Assembly (NCBI RefSeq): GCF_003248605.1
Contig: NZ_QFPF01000113.1
Coordinates: 1 to 8,519 of the forward strand
Reading direction: 5' to 3'
Length of the DNA: 8,519 bases
DNA from: Microbacterium sp.
GTDB taxonomy: Bacteria > Actinomycetota > Actinomycetes > Actinomycetales > Microbacteriaceae
Every line of letters begins with the position of its first letter. Positions within the stretch are counted from its first letter, which is position 1. The position numbers and the translations under genes were made by a program. The notes below the pieces were generated by a model. The model was not told where the DNA came from. It ran no database searches and saw only the letters and a program-made list of their open reading frames with translations. This document shows positions 6,530 through 8,519 of this stretch, piece by piece.

Positions 6530-6530
6530 C

Positions 6531-7283
6531 TCAGTCCCACACGATCACGGGTCGTCCGCTCATCTCGATGACGTGCGCGGGAGTCTCGTAGAGCGCCGAG
6601 AGATTCGGGGCGGTGAGCACCTCGCCCACCGGGCCGTGGTGCACGACCCGGCCCGCACGCATCGCGACGATGTCGTCTGCGAAGCGACCGGCGACGTTGA
6701 TGTCGTGCAGCACGACCACGATCGTCATGCCGCGTTCGTCGGCGAGCCGACGCAGCAGCTTCATCAGCGCGACGCCGTGCCGAGGATCGAGGTTGTTGAG
6801 CGGCTCGTCGAGCAGCAGATGGTCGGTGTCCTGCGCGAGCGCCATCGCGACGAACGCACGCTGCCGCTGACCGCCCGACAGCTCGTCGAGAAAGCGCCGT
6901 CGGACGGCGCCCAGGTCGAGCAGGTCGAGCGCGTTCTCGACGAGTTCGCGATCGTGAGGCGTGCGTCCCGAACCCCCGTGCGGAAAGCGACCGTAGGCGA
7001 CGAGATCCTCGACGCTCAGCCGGATCGCGAGATGGTTGTCCTGACGCAGGATCGCGAGGCGGCGCGCGAGCACCCGCGACCTGGTGTGGACGACATCGAG
7101 CCCGTCGACCGTGATGGCCCCGGCATCCGTCGCCGAGAGGCGCCCGATTCCGGCGAGCAGGGTCGACTTGCCCGCCCCGTTGGGGCCGATGATCGCCGTG
7201 ACGCCGGGACGCACCTCGAGCGAGACGTCGTCGAGTGCCACGAGGGAGCCGTGGCGTTTGACGACCGATTCGGTCACGATCAT
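6531..7283 (-). CDS. Iron-siderophore ABC transporter ATP-binding protein (CeuD/YclP-like)
   Basis: This 250-residue cytoplasmic ATPase energises a siderophore importer. All ABC motifs are present: Walker A GPNGAGKST at 33-41, Q-loop Gln81 in LRQDNHLAIRL, signature LSGGQ at 135-139, Walker B LLLDE at 156-160, D-loop NNLD and switch His193 in VLHDIN. The segments ILRQDNHLAIRLSVEDLVAYG, RQRAFVAMALAQDTDHLLLD and LNNLDPRHGVALMKLLRRL follow Bacillus YclP and Campylobacter CeuD more closely than FepC/FecE, which suggests the petrobactin/enterobactin-uptake branch. The ligand itself cannot be read from an ATPase. Its ATG is one base after the stop of the permease gene, and GGAAGG (7294-7299) stands ten bases upstream. 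It is the last gene of the operon. Its stop is one base from the stop of the opposite-strand carrier gene. Confidence 0.9.
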   Translation of the reverse strand: MIVTESVVKRHGSLVALDDVSLEVRPGVTAIIGPNGAGKSTLLAGIGRLSATDAGAITVDGLDVVHTRSRVLARRLAILRQDNHLAIRLSVEDLVAYGRFPHGGSGRTPHDRELVENALDLLDLGAVRRRFLDELSGGQRQRAFVAMALAQDTDHLLLDEPLNNLDPRHGVALMKLLRRLADERGMTIVVVLHDINVAGRFADDIVAMRAGRVVHHGPVGEVLTAPNLSALYETPAHVIEMSGRPVIVWD

Positions 7284-7284
7284 G

Positions 7285-8277
7285 TCAGCGAGCCCTTCCG
7301 GTGAGCACGAGCAGGATGAAGAACAGACCGCCGACGAACTCGATCACGACCGGCAGCTCCGTGCCGAAGCCCAGCACCCGATCGAGGATCAGCTGCCCGC
7401 CGACGAGCGCAACCACGCCGATCGCGATCGATGCCGGGACGCTCCGCAGATGCCGGTGGCCGACGGCCCCGTAGGCGAGGTTGGCGACGATGAGCCCGAA
7501 GAACGTCACCGGCCCCACGAGCGCGGTGGATGCCGCCACCAGTGCCGAGATGACGACGATCACGTGCATCACGACGCGCCGGTGCTCGACGCCGAGCGAG
7601 ACCGCCGTGGTCTCGCCGAGCGAGAGCACGTCGAGTTCGCGGCGGATCGGCCAGAGCGAGGCGAGGGCGACCGCGACGAGCACCGCGGTGGGCACGAGCA
7701 GTTCGCGGTCGACCGAGGTGAAACTCGCGAACGTGAGGTCCTGGACGATGGCGAACGTGTCGGGGTCGAGCAGTCGCTGGATGAACCCCGTCACCGAGCG
7801 GAACAGCACCCCGAGGATCAGCCCCGCGAGCACGATCACGTGCAGGTCGAGGCGCCGGCGCTGGAAGAGCCACCAGTACAGCAGCACGATCGAGCCCATC
7901 ATGAGCACGAGCTCGACGCCCCACGACGCGAGCGGCGGGGCGCTGACCAGGAGCGCCGGCCCGATCGCGAAGGCGACGACCGTCTGGATCGCGAGGAACA
8001 CCGCGTCGAAGCCCATGATGCCGGGAGTGAGGATGCGGTTGGCGGTGATCGTCTGGAACAGCACCGTGGCCGCCCCGATCGCCGCGGCGGCGATCACCAT
8101 GCCCGCGACGGTGCGCCAGCGCAGGCCGAGCGCGTACTCCCACTTTCCGGGCAGGTCGGTGAACAGGAACGCCAGGCACACGCCGACGGCGAGGGCGGAG
8201 AGCACGAGCAGAGCGATGCGCGGCGTGCGCACGGCGGCGACGGCACGGGATGCTGCGCTGCGCACGGGTGCGCTCAT
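7285..8277 (-). CDS. Iron chelate ABC transporter permease, FecCD family (CeuC/YclO-like)
   Basis: This 330-residue membrane permease of the type II (BtuCD-like) importers has about nine to ten hydrophobic segments after a short Arg-containing N-terminus. Family features are TVAGMVIAAAAIGAATVLFQ, the loop TANRILTPGIMGFDAVFLAI, the segment LGETTAVSLGVEHRRV, which is the cytoplasmic loop that contacts the ATPase, and GPVTFFGLIVANLAYGAVGH near the C-terminus. The TANRILTPGIMGFD form (where FecC/FepD-type permeases have a more usual NPLA-type loop) agrees with the CeuC/YclO branch. The ATG at 8277 was chosen because it forms an ATGA overlap with the stop of the upstream permease and begins the conserved length. 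The longer open frame toward 8451 would run through the upstream gene. It pairs with the other permease to form the channel and with the following ATPase. Confidence 0.88.
   Translation of the reverse strand: MSAPVRSAASRAVAAVRTPRIALLVLSALAVGVCLAFLFTDLPGKWEYALGLRWRTVAGMVIAAAAIGAATVLFQTITANRILTPGIMGFDAVFLAIQTVVAFAIGPALLVSAPPLASWGVELVLMMGSIVLLYWWLFQRRRLDLHVIVLAGLILGVLFRSVTGFIQRLLDPDTFAIVQDLTFASFTSVDRELLVPTAVLVAVALASLWPIRRELDVLSLGETTAVSLGVEHRRVVMHVIVVISALVAASTALVGPVTFFGLIVANLAYGAVGHRHLRSVPASIAIGVVALVGGQLILDRVLGFGTELPVVIEFVGGLFFILLVLTGRAR
7294..7299 (-). promoter_or_regulatory. Ribosome binding site for the ABC ATPase gene
   Basis: On the minus strand GGAAGG precedes the ATG at 7283 by ten bases and lies within the 3' end of the permease gene. 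It supports this ATG as the start of the ATPase and coupled translation of the operon. Confidence 0.5.
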
Positions 8278-8519
8278 CGGGCACCGCCCCGCATGAGGCT
8301 GGCGCGACGCGTGCGACGGGGGCCGACAGCATCCACCTGTTTCGCCGTGCCGAGGAGCAGCCAGAGGAAGACGATGCCGCCGAGCACGCCCATGACGAGC
8401 GAGAGGGGGATCTCGAAAGGGAACCGCACGAGGCGTCCGATGATGTCGCACAGCAGCACGATCGAGGCGCCGAGCAGTGCCACGAGCGGCACGGCGCGGC
8501 GCATGTTGTCGCCGATGAG
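8274..8519 (-). CDS. Iron chelate ABC transporter permease, FecCD family (CeuB/YclN-like), C-terminal part
   Basis: Only the C-terminal 81 residues are in the window; the frame is open through the right edge, so the methionine at 8504 is internal (preceded by LIGDN). The fragment holds two hydrophobic segments, AVPLVALLGASIVLLCDIIG and PLSLVMGVLGGIVFLWLLLG. They match the end of FecCD permeases, where a polar loop, a helix ending in D-x-x-GR, the E-x-P-x-x-x-x-x-G motif (EIPLSLVMG) and a last helix follow each other. A basic tail then leads to the stop, which overlaps the next permease start by ATGA. It is the first permease visible in this operon. The promoter, any iron-responsive operator and probably the binding-protein gene lie beyond the edge. 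Confidence 0.85.
   Translation of the reverse strand, partial: LIGDNMRRAVPLVALLGASIVLLCDIIGRLVRFPFEIPLSLVMGVLGGIVFLWLLLGTAKQVDAVGPRRTRRASLMRGGAR

Noticed and set aside
1..8519. CRISPR array, tRNA, rRNA, insertion sequence or attachment site
   Set aside because: No regularly spaced repeats, tRNA-like cloverleaf, rRNA sequence, transposase or integrase was found on reading the window. Faint structures could be missed without computation.

Overview
The window is GC-rich, densely coding DNA with long antisense shadow frames, many GTG starts and 1-4 nt gene junctions. With a DUF222/HNH gene of the actinobacterial 13E12-repeat type, this points to a high-GC actinobacterium. A Microbacteriaceae member such as Microbacterium is my best guess, from overall gene style only; no rRNA or other marker gene is present to prove it.

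Layout from left to right. (1) 1-1337, plus strand: a DUF222-HNH endonuclease-like gene, cut by the left edge and broken in the middle by a perfect 19-bp tandem duplication (502-539) that shifts the frame. (2) 1338-1462: a short intergenic stretch with a REP-like motif, a small hairpin and a near-copy of the 3' end of the preceding gene. (3) 1463-2113, plus: a YdeI/OmpD-associated family protein. (4) 2174-5511, minus: three genes transcribed in the order cyclodeaminase-like protein, LLM-class flavin oxidoreductase, GH13 trehalose-synthase-like enzyme. The last two share a GTGA stop/start overlap and the second of them has a strong internal ribosome binding site. (5) 5552-6529, plus: a bile-acid/arsenite-type membrane carrier, divergent from the cyclodeaminase gene. 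(6) 6531 to the right edge, minus: an iron-siderophore ABC importer (permease 1 cut by the edge, permease 2, ATPase) that most resembles the CeuBCD/YclNOP type; its binding-protein gene is not in the window.

How the genes work together. The ABC genes are a clear operon for ferric-siderophore uptake. The oxidoreductase and trehalose-synthase-like genes are translationally coupled. The oxidoreductase keeps the flavin-site catalytic residues of F420-dependent glucose-6-phosphate dehydrogenase, so the pair may be a sugar-modifying redox module whose substrate is unknown. This is the best candidate here for an undescribed system. The remaining genes look like independent housekeeping or accessory units. 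No tRNA, rRNA, CRISPR array, insertion sequence or phage gene was seen, and no stretch above 300 bases lacks a gene.
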